Source: Owenia fusiformis (Eukaryota > Annelida > Polychaeta > Sabellida > Oweniidae). From it: a stretch of DNA of 64,000 nt. The DNA lies in contig CAIIXF020000007.1 of NCBI GenBank assembly GCA_903813345.2, forward strand, positions 35,868,538 through 35,932,537, read 5' to 3'. Below the pieces are notes generated by a model. The model made no database searches, was not told the DNA's origin, and saw only the letters and a program-made list of their open reading frames with translations. This document shows positions 28,307 through 42,800 of this stretch, piece after piece; within the stretch, counting starts at the first letter, position 1, and every line of letters starts with the position of its first letter. The translations under genes were made by a program, and so were the position numbers.

Positions 28307-30118
28307 ATAGTTCAGAATATATTGAAATTTATTGCCCATATTATATCAAATCAATTAATTATATGCATTCACTTTTTGATTAATTAATGCAGCATTAATT
28401 AGATTTAATTATAACCCAATGTAATTACAATTATCAAATTACTCACTCACATATCTATTTACAATGATATAAAATGAGATGATCTACAATTATCCGTCCT
28501 TTGTTTTGCTCATGTTTTGTGAATCAAAATTATATAGTAAGATATGAAAATTATAAGATATGACAAGCATATAGTAAGATTTCAATATGATATAGTCAGA
28601 TAACTAGTGTATGATATTCTGTAGGATATATTGCTATTTCAGCAATTTGCAAGTTTACACTTCAAAGTACATGTAGCCTAATGCCATTTTTATGATTTAG
28701 TAATGAAATATCCTAATATAAATTACAGGAACAACCAACCAAATTGATCCACATGAAATAAGGAATATATCATTTACGCTTTAAAATCTTTAGGTTTTAC
28801 ACAATGTACAACTCATTTTTTCAAAATAGTATTGGGCCTCTTTTGTACATTTTCCTCAATGTAAAATGTTGTTTTAATTTTGTGTGCCAGTCAGGGTGCA
28901 GAAAAGTATATGAAAAAGTAATGCACAAAATAAAAAACAAAATAAAATGAGAATACATCTTGTGTTTCGTACTTTATGGTAAGTACTTTCATTTGGAGTG
29001 TGTTGTAATGGCTGTATATCAAAATCACTAAAATTGACTTTGTTGAGCAGCGTGGCTATGTTATACAGCATACCTGGTCTAATCAGCGTAAATATGAATT
29101 TAGGCCCCTAAGGGTGTGATGGTCATTCTGTTGCATTCTGTTGCATTAATTTAGGTCAACTTGAGATGAGAATGACGTCATGGACGTAGCCAGGTAAAAT
29201 TTTACAGAAAATATTTATCAGACATACTTTCAGCTAAAACTGGAAATGAAATCCAAAGGTAGTACTGAAGTCTAAAACCACGCCTTTTTACATTTGACTT
29301 GCTTTTATTTCATTTCATCAGATGCTGAAAAAATGATCTTTGCAATTAAAATTGAAATTGTATGAATTTTTGAAAGTGAAAATTACCTTTGCTGGTAGAC
29401 CTGTGCAACAGTATTGAACGTGCTTCAAATATATATTTGTTGCAAATTGACTTAAACACAATAAATCGAATTCACAAGAATACACATGAGGAACCGGTGT
29501 ATTTTCTGTATTGGTATACAATATAACCCCAGACTATATTTACTGACGGACTATAGATACGTTGACATCAAATTCTAGCAAACAGACTAAAATACCCAAG
29601 GAATAATATAGTCCCGGCCTTTCCAGGACGGTCCATATTTACGTTGACACCTGGGCGAGGAATGAGTTACACGCAGCTCTCATGGAATCCAATTCGGAAG
29701 CTGTTAACATTTCTGATCATACGAAAATATCTTAAACCGACTGTGAAACTGAAGTAAAATGCCTCAGTCACATTAATTCAACGTCGTTAAAACCAACAAG
29801 GGCGTTCTTTACTATTAGGAATTTTCTTGGTCGGGGCAATAAGACATGTCAGATAAGAAACGAGGCCCAGGCTAGGTCTAATGTTGTTGGACTACAGTCA
29901 CATTTGATATACGGCAACCACACACTATATTGCCAAAATCAAGAGAAATATGCAGCATAAAATAAAGGGATGAAAAGTACCATGTAGATTTTCTACTATA
30001 TCGATTTTGTGCAGCTATGGTCATCGTACGGCCGCCGTAGAGCAAATGTGATGAGGCTTTAGTTATCGACCGTTCAATTTTATTTTTGTCCTTTTTGAAT
30101 TGTAAACAAATTACCTTA

Positions 30119-30609
30119 CACCCCAGTCACATTTCCTACAGCGACCTTGCAGTCTATCATTTCTGCGGCCAGTAACATTTCTACGTTCGCCGTGGAATTT
30201 CTGCGCTCTCATACTTTTGCAGTCACATTTCCCACGGCAGCCGCACGGTGAATTTTAAATTTCTGTTGATAAATAATACTTTTTTCATTTTATTTACATC
30301 GGGACAATTTATAAATATTATTCATAGTGCTAGGATGTAATATCAAATGAAAAGTGATCGTGAAACATTGACAAATAATGATTCAATCTTGTTGAGCCAG
30401 TTGATTTCTACGGGGACCTCAGAAATGAACAAATATTATAACTCCGAGTTATAATTTCTACGGCGACCCTGCGGCCTGTAAAGAAACTGGATACGCCGTA
30501 CGGAGGCCGCAAGGCGAGCGTAGTTTTCCTACGCTCGCCGCAGAAATACACTGATTTAATTGATCTGCGGTCGACGCACGGCCTCCGTACGACAAATGTG
30601 ACTGGGGTG
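30119..30609. mobile_element. Harbinger-like MITE with TTA target duplication
   Basis: Perfect 16-bp inverted ends CACCCCAGTCACATTT, flanked by TTA at 30116-30118 and 30610-30612. 491 bp. An inner copy of AGTCACATTT occurs near 30222. A 3-bp TTA duplication fits PIF/Harbinger; no transposase. Similar GC-rich words (GGCCGCCGTA) occur near 30030 and 31620, so older relatives may flank it. Confidence 0.8.
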
Positions 30610-31050
30610 TTAGTTAGCCACGCGTAATTAGCTATTATTCCAATGCTATTATTTCCACAAAACAACTACTCACCGTTTATATTGAGCAATCTAGACACAC
30701 CAATCACAATTGTTTCACTATTGTAATCTCTTTTATTTCATTTATTTGAGACGCAGTGGTTATTTTATCAACAAATCAAACAATGGATTAAATAATTTTT
30801 CTTCATTTTGGAATAGTTCTCATTCCTGATATTCAAAATAAGCACTAAAATGATACTTAATATTGATCCCAAATCGTTCACTTTCTGTGCTTTACGACTC
30901 CCGTAGAGTTCATTGCGTTTATTCCTTGATCGTTGGTTGGAACTTCGATTCCGACTTAATTAGATTAATCAATTAAGATGTTTATATCACATTTATCCAA
31001 GCGAATAATTATAACAACTACATTATTTTTTAGCAGTTTTGACACCTAAG

Positions 31051-31395
31051 CAGAGTAGCCTAATGGCGAAGACAGATTACTCTGTGGTCGAACGTAGTGG
31101 GATACGGAGGTCCCGCGTTCGAGCCCCAGGTACGGAGTTTTTGATCATTGCACTACAGGACACTCGGTCCGAAGGTCCAACCGTTTACTGACCCTTGGCA
31201 TGGGTTGGTTCTCCGGCCGCTCTTGCCGGAGACAGATTGTGAGACTGTGGTTGGTTCCTCCACTGACGTGCTTTAGTAGACTTCGGGAGTCATACAGTAT
31301 GATAGCGGGCCCCCACCAAGGGCAGTAGTGGAACGACGAGAATCGGTCCCAGTATGGTTGCATTGCAACTGAAGTGACTCGAGGAAATCATGCCA
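31051..31395 (+). mobile_element. tRNA-derived SINE (second family)
   Basis: A-box-like TGGCGAAGACAG (31064) and B-box-like CGTTCGAGCCC (31116-31126) about 50 bp apart, then a GC-rich body (31140-31380). The head does not fold as a good tRNA. Confidence 0.65.
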
Positions 31396-31859
31396 TTCGC
31401 TGTGACCCAGAAAAGACTTTTGCTTCTTTATTTAATGTTTTGTTGATATCGATAAACAAATTTTGATTGATATTAGAACATCTTCTATATTTTCATCCTC
31501 CTAAGCAGGTATCCAGAATTCGTTACTCCTTATAAAGAATATATTCTGGATTTTGAATCCCTGTGATCGGAGGATGCTATATTTTATGCTGCATATTTTT
31601 CTGATTTTAGGACGCTAAGGCCGCCGTATGGTTGCCATAGATCATGGACGAAGATTATAGTTGATATGTACATCCATACGCAGCTCAAACTGTGACTGTG
31701 AAGTATAGAATCAATTGCACCAGAAACACGGCATCATCGACTAATTTAAGGAGGACGTTTTACAAGATATTTCAAGATTTTCACATAACAGGAAATTCGT
31801 AGGAAGCCTATTTAATTATCAAATGCCACGAAATTATAGTGAATAACTCCGATCATTGA

Positions 31860-32065
31860 TCATCCCCCCTTGGGTGAGCCCAGAAAATTATTTTAAGGGC
31901 CTCAAACATTTTGAAGGGCCTCAAAATGGGCCTATTATGGGTCAAATTATCAAAAATGGGGCTCAAATCTTCAAAATTTGGGCTCAGTTGTTGGTTTAAG
32001 GGGCCCAAAATGTTTATCCTAACTTGAAATGTACGCCCCCCTTGTTAGCTCCTGGATCCGCCATT
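31860..32065. repeat. Dispersed-repeat-like GGGCCTCAAA region
   Basis: Repeated words GGGCCTCAAA / GGGGCTCAAA, ending CTTGTTAGCTCCTGGATCCG. Looks like a decayed interspersed repeat; class unknown. Confidence 0.4.
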
Positions 32066-32650
32066 GGTATATGTATAGTACGTATTCACAACCTTAAGTT
32101 CTCATACGAAATTCATGGACGTTCCTGTAATAATAAATTAATGAAAGAGACATCTATATTTACTTCATTTTTTTCACATTCGGGCGGACATGATTCAATT
32201 TGGCGTAATATAGAACATGTATCAACTATCGCAATGAACGAAGCTCGTTAGGGATCTAGCGAAGCCCTTCCGTCCGTCAGTCCATGTCTGGACAAACATA
32301 CCAATTGTGCCTCAACCATTCAGCTAAGAGCATTTCAGTTCGTTAATTTATCAGTATATGCACAAAAATGATTTTACAGTGCACTTAATTTTTCACAATG
32401 CACTGACTGAGCAGTACTGCTCTCATTAAGGGGTGATCCAATATCATCAATTTAGTAATTCAATTATTTTACTTTTCTTAAATATTTTCATAAATAAAAA
32501 TGTTCAAATGCAAGATTTTGTAACTTGACTTGGATCAACTACTTTTTCTTTAAAGTTTTTGTCTCCCATCAGAGTATTTAAAATGATTTTAATCTAATTC
32601 CTCCAAAATAGAAATGCAACACAAAAACAAGTTTTTCAACAACTTCAATT

Positions 32651-35600
32651 TTTATTTGTTTTTTTACTCTTGTTGGAAACGAAACATTTCTTTCATAGTA
32701 CAGTGACATCGACTGTGACATCACATAGCGTTACCATGGTTACGGTATCCTAGTCTCTATCTTAGCATCATATAACTTAAATATCACCACCTTACAAAAA
32801 ATAAAAACCTCCAATAGATAGATTCCTTGAAATTACTATAAGAATGCCAAGGCTAAAAAAGCTATTAACAGGAATCAACTTTTCAAAAATAATTTGTATA
32901 TGGGTGATAATAGACAAGACTGCGTCTACACAGCCGTAAATACGCTCTATCGCTACAGCATGGTGTAAAGAGAACAACTTTGGTGTATAGGATTACTATA
33001 AGTGCCTACAAATAAAATCAGAAGGCGAGAAGTCAGTCAGTAAAAGATTATATAGTTAGGGTAATAAGTACAATATCAGTCATTAACTATCCTCTTGTAA
33101 ATTAGCAAAACTCTGAATGTTAACAGTGCAAAATCTGAGTTCGAAAACAGTTAAAATGGCTCAAATAGAGGCAAATGGCTCACATAGAGGCAAATGGCTC
33201 ACACGGAGCCAAGTGTTGCACTTAGAGGCAAATGCCTCAATGGCTATCCTGAACCTCAGATATTGCACTGTATTTAACCTTACTTCTTATCATAGAGGCG
33301 ATAATGAATCTCTTCCATGAAGATTTCAAGGAAGAGAAAATCCCCGAAATCAGCATATTAAAATTTAAATGTCTAAGTAAGAGGAAGGGACCTCCCATTC
33401 TTAGAAAGGTAAAAATCTTATATAATAATTCTAATAGCCGCTATGAGATTTTAGTAAGCATTAACATTCTCATGCCTCGGTAAAAACCTACAGTTGCTGA
33501 GCATTGTGGGATAGTTTAATGAGAGAGACCTCTGGTAAAACGTGCGCTCGAGAGTTATATTACGCCATAGTGTGTGAGCTACTAAAACAGTGTGAGCTAC
33601 TTAATAATATCATATAAAGCTACATTACTCTCTCAATGAACTATCCAGTCATATTTCTGATAATACAAAATGACTGACTGACTTTTCTCCTTGTATGTGC
33701 TCACTACACTTAACTTAGGCAGGTGTATACAGTGCACTGCAGCCTACAAAAAGTGCGCTGCAGCGTATCAATAGTGCACTGCAGCCTACAAATAGTGCGC
33801 TGCAGCCTTCAAAATTTTCCTACATAGGGTATTGCACAACAATATTTCTCTGCATCGCTAGAATCGACTATATATCCATCAACTTCTCGTTCAGACTATG
33901 TTTCACGTTTCCAAACAAATTTACACCTAATTTCTCTGCTACGGGTCTAACCAGGACCACAATGGGCATTTAAGAATGCTTGATTACATGTTTCCTATTT
34001 ACATATCTTTACATTGCTCAAACTGTCCATAATTTATGTGATAACAATTCATAAAGTTAAATATATCTGATATAAAAGTCAGCCATTTTTTAGCCTGACT
34101 ATATTGTTGTATATATTAATTAATTATAGAACATCTGCTTTTTTCTAAAACTAGCACACGTTAATTTAATGACTACATTGTGCACATGGTCTCCAACTTT
34201 ACACATGATTGGTTAAATATGACTCTCTGGTCCACTCAAATGTCAATGTGTGACCTGATGATGCACACCACCACTGGAAGATTTGGCGTATATTACTAAA
34301 AGCTGGTGCGAATGATCGGTCCACACATTAACTATCACTGTAACTATACATGGGTGGATAAAATGCTTGTATACTGCTGTTTCCTATATGGTTAGCAAGT
34401 GATTGCAGGGGAGGTTAAGTGACTCTGTATACGTCTAAATATGCACCATTTCCTAACCCTTTTCTCCTTGCCAACCTATATGTACATTTGCTATACATGA
34501 CAAACAATTCAATAAACCTGGTTATATGTTAACAACTGCCCATTGTACTCCCCCTACACTTAACACAGTTCTACAAGATCACGATTCAACCTGGTTAGCC
34601 AATGGTCTACATAGTTTAGACCTGGTGATACATACACTCCTGGGTTCAATATAACACCTCAGGAAAGAAATAAAAATCTAGCCAAGTTTCATCCGATCTT
34701 GTTTATAAAAGCTATTTACATGGCGCTATGGGGTACCCCCTGGTTAGGCCCAATGCAGAGTAGCTTCCCTCCCTACCCTAACTAACTAAGAATATCCCCA
34801 CCCCCGTGACCCAAGGGCCAAAACACATGACAACACTCTGTCTGCTCTCCATAGACAGAGTGCTCACTAAAGACACTAAGAATCTAAACTAAGAATCCAA
34901 AGGGATTGTTATCTACAAAATTTGTACAAAACATCATCAAAATTAAGCTACGTAATCAATAGAGTGACGAACATCAACAGAGCGTTGGTCTTATTATACA
35001 CGACGTCGCTATCTGATTGGTTGCTCACTCGAATCACTTCATTACATGTACAGCAGACGAAGACAACACTAGACTACTACATCTACCAACTACCTATCTA
35101 GTCTAAACTACCGTATGTACAAATACCAGCGCCCCGGGATGACCACATTTCATTGGATATCTAGGGGCCAGGGGCTTCAGTATAGAGAAGCCGTTTCCTA
35201 ATTGTCACTTCCTGTGGTCGTTATGTACAAGGGGCTATAGTCAATCGAGAATCTTCAGTTCATATTTCATAAATATCACCCAGTGGGTGGTATTGATAAA
35301 TATTGCCCGGTGGGCGATATGGATAAATATTGCCCAAATGGCAGGGGCTCTCTCCGCTGTACAATTAGAGGTTATATACCACTCATAAAAATAGCCTCTT
35401 TTTCAAAATAAACTGAATAATCTGTGTGATATCATTGGTTATATGCAACTACAATACGTACGGACTGATTAAAATAGACAAAAAATAATCTCATTTCACG
35501 GTTTTAAAAACAAATATATGAAGGTCCATTAATTATAGTATTGAATAATAAAAATGAATTGCTGTTTGTATGAATATTAATAATTAGCAGCTATACAGAA

Positions 35601-36684
35601 TGTATGAATGAAAACTGTCTAACAATTGAACAAGAACATAACAACCAATGTGATTAAATATAAAACCTGAAGCCCCGTGACTAAAATTTATCACGTTAGG
35701 AATCTGGCGCAACAAGAGACGTTGTTACCCATAAATAAGATATCAAGAGTCACACTTTTTGCGCAAAATACATCTCCATTTGGAAACAACCTAGATTGTC
35801 GCTAAATTGTTGGAAAATTATTGGTAACTTTTTGGAATTTTTTTAAAGACGGCCCAAAAAACGTGAATTTATCGAGTTCTATTTATGGGTGCACATGTGA
35901 CGTCTGACATATAACAATTCTCTGTATAAACTTATGCTTCAACAATTGAAATCAGGGTAAGTATAGCTCCCCTTTAGAGTTGTAATTGGCACCACATTTT
36001 TTGGAAACTGCACGTTCCAACGTATTGAAGACTCAAATTTCCCGACTCTCCTCTTGTAAATAAATCAATGTACTCCCATATTCCACTAAAATGAACTCCA
36101 TCTTGATTTTGTACACATTTCTGGTTTGTTCCCCTTGTGTTTATTTTTCTAGCGCCACCTATATCTCAAAGATTAGTCTCTACATGTTTGTTAACTGCTT
36201 GGTACATTATGGGCTGTAAAGGCCTGAAAATAGACAGAAAACCCATATTACACAGAAAAACCCATAATACACAGAAAAACCCACAATACGCTTTGGACAA
36301 ACCCATAACACACTGTAGACAAACCGATAATAAACAGACAAACCCATGAGAAATTTTGCATTACACAATTTCTTCCTTTTAAAATGACAAACTTATAAGC
36401 TATGGATATCTGTTAGCTGATTGGTCCAGCATAGGTGACGATCTATGAACCTATCAGATTAAATACTGCTGACATTATCATGCGTTTCATATGAGAGATT
36501 CAGAATAAATACTTTGGTCTAAACAATGGAGAATATCTGGTAGAATCTTGATTTCAATCAAACTTAGATTTATAGTTCATAAATAACATATGGTTAGTAG
36601 TTGGTCATTATCCATTCTATTAGTCCTCCTATAATATAATCTTTTATATCAATCTACCTGGACCAAGAATCAGTTGGGCTGGCT
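32651..36684 (-). other. Probable 3' UTR of the RBMS gene
   Basis: No coding exon. On the - strand a candidate AATAAA lies at 32651-32656. The 4 kb holds two - strand TGTAAATA sites (Pumilio-type; 33996-34003 and 34713-34720) and small tandem repeats: AAATGGCTCACATAGAGGC words at 33165-33235, CAGTGCACTGCAGCCTACAA words at 33730-33812, and ACAGAAAAACCCATAATAC words at 36238-36345. The extent is inferred from the absence of other genes. Confidence 0.45.
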
Positions 36685-36861
36685 CTATTTACTGGCAGCC
36701 GAAACTTGTTGTGGATATGGGTTGGAGTAGTGGTGTTGCTGGTCCTCGGGGACTCCACCATTGGTATGCTGCTCATCAACAACTGTCGCAGGCATGACGG
36801 GTGTCCCTTGGGTCTGTGGGTATGTCATCTGAGTGTATGTTCCATGTGGCCCAGATACATA
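36685..36861 (-). CDS. RBMS: RBMS exon H (terminal, stop TAG)
   Basis: Encodes [20 protein letters not shown] to [12 protein letters not shown]-stop. Vertebrate RBMS3 has TGTYM...YSYQQSKP at its end. Acceptor ATTTCAG. Confidence 0.92.
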   Translation of the reverse strand, partial: YVSGPHGTYTQMTYPQTQGTPVMPATVVDEQHTNGGVPEDQQHHYSNPYPQQVSAASK

Positions 36862-39800
36862 CTGAAATGGATATATACGCTTAAAGATATTTTCACATAA
36901 TTACAAGACTCTCATACAATGGGTTTAGTAGTATTTTAATATATCACATATACAGGGTGGTCCAAAAATTTGTATGGTAATATTTTTATGGATCACCCTG
37001 TATTTATCGCTAAATCAAAATGTTATATTATATTTTTGCAAGATTTATTTTTCCAGTGTTCTATATATATTTCCATCTGTTGGAATGTGAAATAAAACTA
37101 TTATTTCATAATATTTGCAGACAGTTTTATGTAACTATGCAGAGTCTTAACTCAACTTTCCAATTGCTAAATATACAGGGTGACACCCTATCATTTCCAT
37201 TTATAAATACAAAAAGATGATGAACAAGATGTTCAAAAAATATGAAGATGATATTTGTAAAATTATTTTTGGGACACCCCTGTATATATACGTTAAATAT
37301 TTATCATAATAAATCACCCTGTATTTTTGGGTCCATCACCTACATGGTAAGTGCAAAAGGTATGTGTCATTATAAATATATATGTCTACAAGCTAATTTT
37401 TTAGTCTTAACAATCTTTACAATCCTACTTTAATGTAGATGAACATTTTAGAACACTTTTCAATGTTCAAAATTACTTATCTACTTTTAGATATAATTAG
37501 ATAATGAGACAAACAACTTTTACCAAATATTTTAATAATAAATGACCGGCAGACGTGAAACATATATAAGCTACACAGATTAATAACTACATACCATCAA
37601 GTCCTTAATTAAATAATACAAGCAAATCACATCTATGCGTTATATATAGTAACCTAGTAACCCTTATGTTATATTATAAACAATCGCTAGAAATTAGAGC
37701 AGGATGGTTTTAACACAAGGTGCAGTTGACATACATATAGAGTATCAGTAGATCAAATAACAAGTTCAATTATAATCCTAACTAGTTCAGTAAGTCCAAC
37801 ACATCCCTTGTTTATGATCCACAGTAATAGCGTAGGTTGAAATGTGTTTAAAAAACCGTGGCAAAACAGATGGTAGGGGAGAGGTAATAAAGCGTAGGGA
37901 GTTTCAGCGATAACAAGTTATGATAAAATATTGCGTTAGTGAATTGAAAAGAAATCTATGAAATTCTAAGATCAGTTGTGCCAGGTTTGAAGGTACAGAG
38001 GAGACATACCTGTGTAGAAGGAATTATTACCCCAGGAAGGATGGTCCTCCTTCTTGATTGAGTTTACCCAAAAGTCAATGAGAGAGACCATAATTGGAGC
38101 ACAAATTACTTTTACACAGAGATCAGCAGTTGGAATACATGTTGTTCAAGATGATTTGATTCCACCAAGATTTCTGATCTTTCTATCATATCAATAATGT
38201 TAGGATGCTTTACAGCAATACAGTAGTGTAGTCTGACCTTGAAATGACCTTGACCTCATGAGTATTAAATGACCTTAACCATATGGCTAGGCAGCCTGAT
38301 ATAAGAACAGGGAAAATGTGGAATGAGAGAAAATGCTAGGTGTCTCAGACATCTTCCAATGTTTCAAACTGTATAAGGTGTCTCAGACTTCTTTCCATGT
38401 CTCAAACATATCCAGGTGTCTTAGAGCACCTATACATGCCTCTATGGTTATATCCCTGGCCTAATTAATGTGATCATGCAATATGGGATGTGATATGAGA
38501 CAAGCAATCCACCACCATATAAGCTGACATTGTCTGTACCTGCAGGCGTTGAAATCTTCAAAATTGTTTCTTTCTGGATCAGTAGACCATTCTGCATAAC
38601 ACTGAGGAGTCCAACTCTATCAAGCTCTATACATGATCGCCATAGAAATCAATCCATTATGTAATCCATTCTCTCCAGCAACACAATTTGATGTAACTCT
38701 CTCCAAATTCTAAGCCCAACTTTGCTTAATATACAAACTCCAATTTTTGTTCAACAAATTTTATTTGCTATACAGCTAGGTTTTTGTGGTTCAACATGTA
38801 ACGAATATAGTCAACAAATATTGTAGGTTAGACATGGTAGATATACATACGTACTCGAATAAAATTCAACAATTCTCGAATCTTAATTTACATAGTGATT
38901 AAACCTCCCTAACATAGTGTTATTATAGTCCATATATAATGTGCCAAATTTATAACATATTGTTTGTTCTATGTACAAATTCCATCATGGCTTAGTCCTA
39001 ACCTAGTGTAATTGTGGTACATAAATATATTGAACATATATATTTGATTATACAACCCACCACCGCTAAATATTTTTATATCATTTTCTCACCCAAAAAC
39101 CTTCTATCGATCCCTTCTTTCCTTGCCACAGTCTTTCGGCTTTCACAAATCTTTTTGAGTTGATTACTAAATACAACAAACTGGAAGACTCATCAACTCA
39201 AATAAACTAAAACTGAATTTATATCTCCATAAAACATATTTCAAAATTTACAATATCATATTTTCATAACGGCTAACAATGACAGCTACTATAAATACAT
39301 GTATGTTATATCAAGTCTGTACACTTTCTAATGGTACATAACATTATATAGGGAAAAGTACAAAAATAATTCATATATTATTAATTTAAGAATAATAAGA
39401 CTATAGTTCTGTAATTGAAGCATATCAACATAAATAGGAATACACAGTATAGAAAACAACCTTAACTTGAATAGTAGTGTAGTTATAGTAGTATTTGTGG
39501 GTACATTTCAAAAATGCTCAAAAAACTTTACAAAGGTCCAGTATATTCTAGTACAATACCGCATATAGCAGTAGACTTCTTACATGGTAGTACAGTACTC
39601 TAGTACAGTACCACATACAACAATACACTTCTTACATGGTAGTACAGTACTCTAGTACAGTACCGTATACAACAATACACTTCTTACATGGTAGTACAGT
39701 ATCCTAGTACAGTACTGCATACAACAGTGCACTTCTTACATGGCAGTACAGTACTCTAGTACAGAACCGCATATAACAGTACACATTACATGGTAATAAC

Positions 39801-42800
39801 TAATAAATAAGAGATATTGTCTTCATTAGAATTTCTAATGCCAGTTTCACATCACAGCCATGTTCTAATATATCTGATTCACTATACAGTAAAACTTGCA
39901 TTTCCAAACACCTACGTAATCTGCTGTTAATTACCATATCAAAGAACATTAAAGTATACACCTGCTAATCCGGACATTTAAAAACATTCCCAGTAGTGTT
40001 TGGATTTGACAGGTTTTACTGTGTACATCAAAAATGGATAAATAAGGAACATGAAGGTTAATATTCAATTCAGCCTCATAGAGACGTTCGATTGTTCCAC
40101 ACCTTCAGAAAATGTAAACTACATATACATGTATATTCTAACAATCCAGAAATTAGCACATGAATAAATAGTCAATGTTTGCTATAATGAATAGTCAATG
40201 TTTCATAAAACGAATAGTCAATGTTTGTGATAATATTTGACAAAAAATGTAAAAAATGACTAATTGTTTTTCTACAGGTATGTACCGCCATAAATCAGCC
40301 AGAAATGTATTTTTCCTCCGGTTCATTTATGGACCCATGGACTATACTTTATAAGAGAGGTCAGAAGGTCAGGCTACTGCAAATGCTGTAATTATAAACA
40401 CCCAATTTGGCTAAAAACAAAGCGTCTACAATTGTCTTTGTGATATAAATGTGCGATAACGGAGAGATGTGATATATCAGAAAACGTTTATAGCCCCCAG
40501 TTTTGATTACAATATTGTGGATAAAGGATCTGAATTCCACTGTAAACTTAAATCAATTAATAAATTTGTTATAATTAATTCATAATAGTAAAGTTTGTTC
40601 TATAATTTTAATAACATTAAATGAGTGACATTATTATAATGAACTTGGTAAAAAATATGCTAAATATGACGATATAACTAAGTGGGTGTTATGATTTTTA
40701 AATAATAATAATGTTTTTAACTGCAATCCATCCAACCTATCGACTCAATGTGTGCTCTCTCGATCTCCTTTAACATGTGTTTTATTATCATTGCAACTCC
40801 CCTCATATTCAACCCCCTTTGTCTATATATGGTTATACGTCGGACTATGTACAGAATATAGTGTGTTTAAAATTTGAATATTTCATTATTTGTGTTCCCG
40901 CCTTTAGCACCATTCAATCTTGTTATATGGATGTACACGGGTGAAAACTAATATGCTTCATAATATTCAACATTTAGTTTATCTCGATTTTATACTTTTT
41001 AACAAAATTTATGTTCCAAATCCCAATACCTATAACTCCAAAATAATACACTGGCTTCAGGGAGATGGAACATAAATTGTTCGTTTCACTTCTCAGCTTT
41101 CACTCGAGTGTTTATCTTGGTAATTGTGTAAGAATGATAACATCATGCATGCAAGTGTAAACTACATTAGATTTAGGCTAATATTTTCAAAAACTGCCTC
41201 CTAATTTTATCATAAATTCCAGATGTTCAAATACATGAACCCATAAATATGGGTCATGAACCCATAAATATGGGTCAACATCCTTCATGTGTAATTCAAG
41301 TCACAAAACTATCAAATATACGAGGGCAACCAAAAACTTTTCAGAAAGCACTATTTCAACGAAGCATCCCAACTACAGTAACCTTATTCTAAAACATCAC
41401 AAAACTGACTAAAATGGGCCTGATTTCGAAGACTAGACTAAACCAACGAATTCAGTCCCTAATCTAAAACTGAAACTTTTTGGTGAACCCTCGTATATGC
41501 TTTGAAGTGGTGTATGTAACTACTGAAGGTGTTCTTCCCCTACCGATGCTCCTGCGTTTTGTAGCTGTAATTGGCCCATTTGCTGTGCTAGATTTGGCAT
41601 GACACTGTTGGGATCCATTTGGTGCTGGCTGGGATGGACAGAAGAAGGCATCACCTAGGAAACCGTAATATTAGTGTTTAAGGGTCATCCAAACATTTTG
41701 CATGAATGCTTTGTAATAATTTGTATACTTTTTATATGTTTGAAAAGATATGACTTTCCTTGGGAGTGAATCAACAATTAAAATAATAAATAAAAATGTT
41801 TATTTATGGGATGATTGTTACATAATTATTTCATAAACATATGTTCAGGAGTGTACTTAAACTGTGAAATGATGCGGTTAAGGATGAGACATTACATAAT
41901 TGATAAATGTTCAGGGTTTATCTTGGCACATATTTCATTCAAAGGACTTCATTTATTACTCAATTCGTATGGAAAGAAGTGAAATACCCTTGGACCCAGG
42001 ATGATCTTGGCAAATTTATCTGAACTTTGTCTTGTTATGCAAATGTACTATTAGTTGGTTATTCAACTTTTCAAAAACACTTTAACTTATCAAACTTATG
42101 ATCTTTTTTAATACATGTATTTTGTATTCATGATTAAATGCTCAGTGAACAGGAATGAACAAAGTACATTTAAAAGATGAAATATCCTATATTTATATTG
42201 TCAATTTCTTTCAAATCTAAAAAAATCACTCACTTAAGGCAGTTCTGCACTTTTGGAAAACATTGAAAAAATAATTTTGGAAAATGTTGTTTCAGCATAA
42301 TTTTAGGAAAATATTTTGATTTTGAACTATGTATTTTTTATTATTTTCTAATTATCAAGATAAAATTTTGAATAACTGCCTATTTTAGTATTTGATTAAA
42401 TATTGGTGATTGAAATCATGAATATTACATGAAAATACTCAACATGCATTACGTAAAACCAACAAACTTGATAGACCAATCAGTCTGCGAAATGTCTCCC
42501 AAAGATGGTTCTCTATGTAAGCCGAGGTGCTCTCTGATTGGTTAAACACAGAACTAAAAAATAGTTTGTTCTTAATTTATCAGAGTCTCATACTAGCTCA
42601 TAGGCTAATATGATCCGGTTTAGTTAAAGGGTAGTTATAACTACTGATCTACTAGCTCAAAAGTCAAGGGTACTTACAGACATAGTTTGCTGTGGAATCA
42701 TATATGGAGTCGGCTGCATCCAGGAAGCCCCTGACGGCACTTGGTAGTTTGTTACGGGGGTCGTTGATACGGAATATCTTGGAGCCATCATGCCTTGGGT

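Larger units (their letters stand above)
27089..30118. other. Intergenic DNA
   Basis: Contains two pogo-like MITEs (27777-27960 and 28101-28306). The rest, including a GTTGACAYC-containing block near 29560-29660, shows nothing I can name. Confidence 0.5.
36862..41543 (-). other. RBMS terminal intron
   Basis: 4.7 kb. Holds mariner-like relics, a 52-bp tandem array, a pogo-like MITE (39896-40022) and a doubled 21-bp palindromic unit at 41236-41277 (ACCCATAAATATGGGT). No exon seen. Confidence 0.6.

Noticed and set aside
30408-30665. 85-codon - strand frame
   Set aside because: Lies inside the GC-rich Harbinger-like element and extends over its end; no motif.
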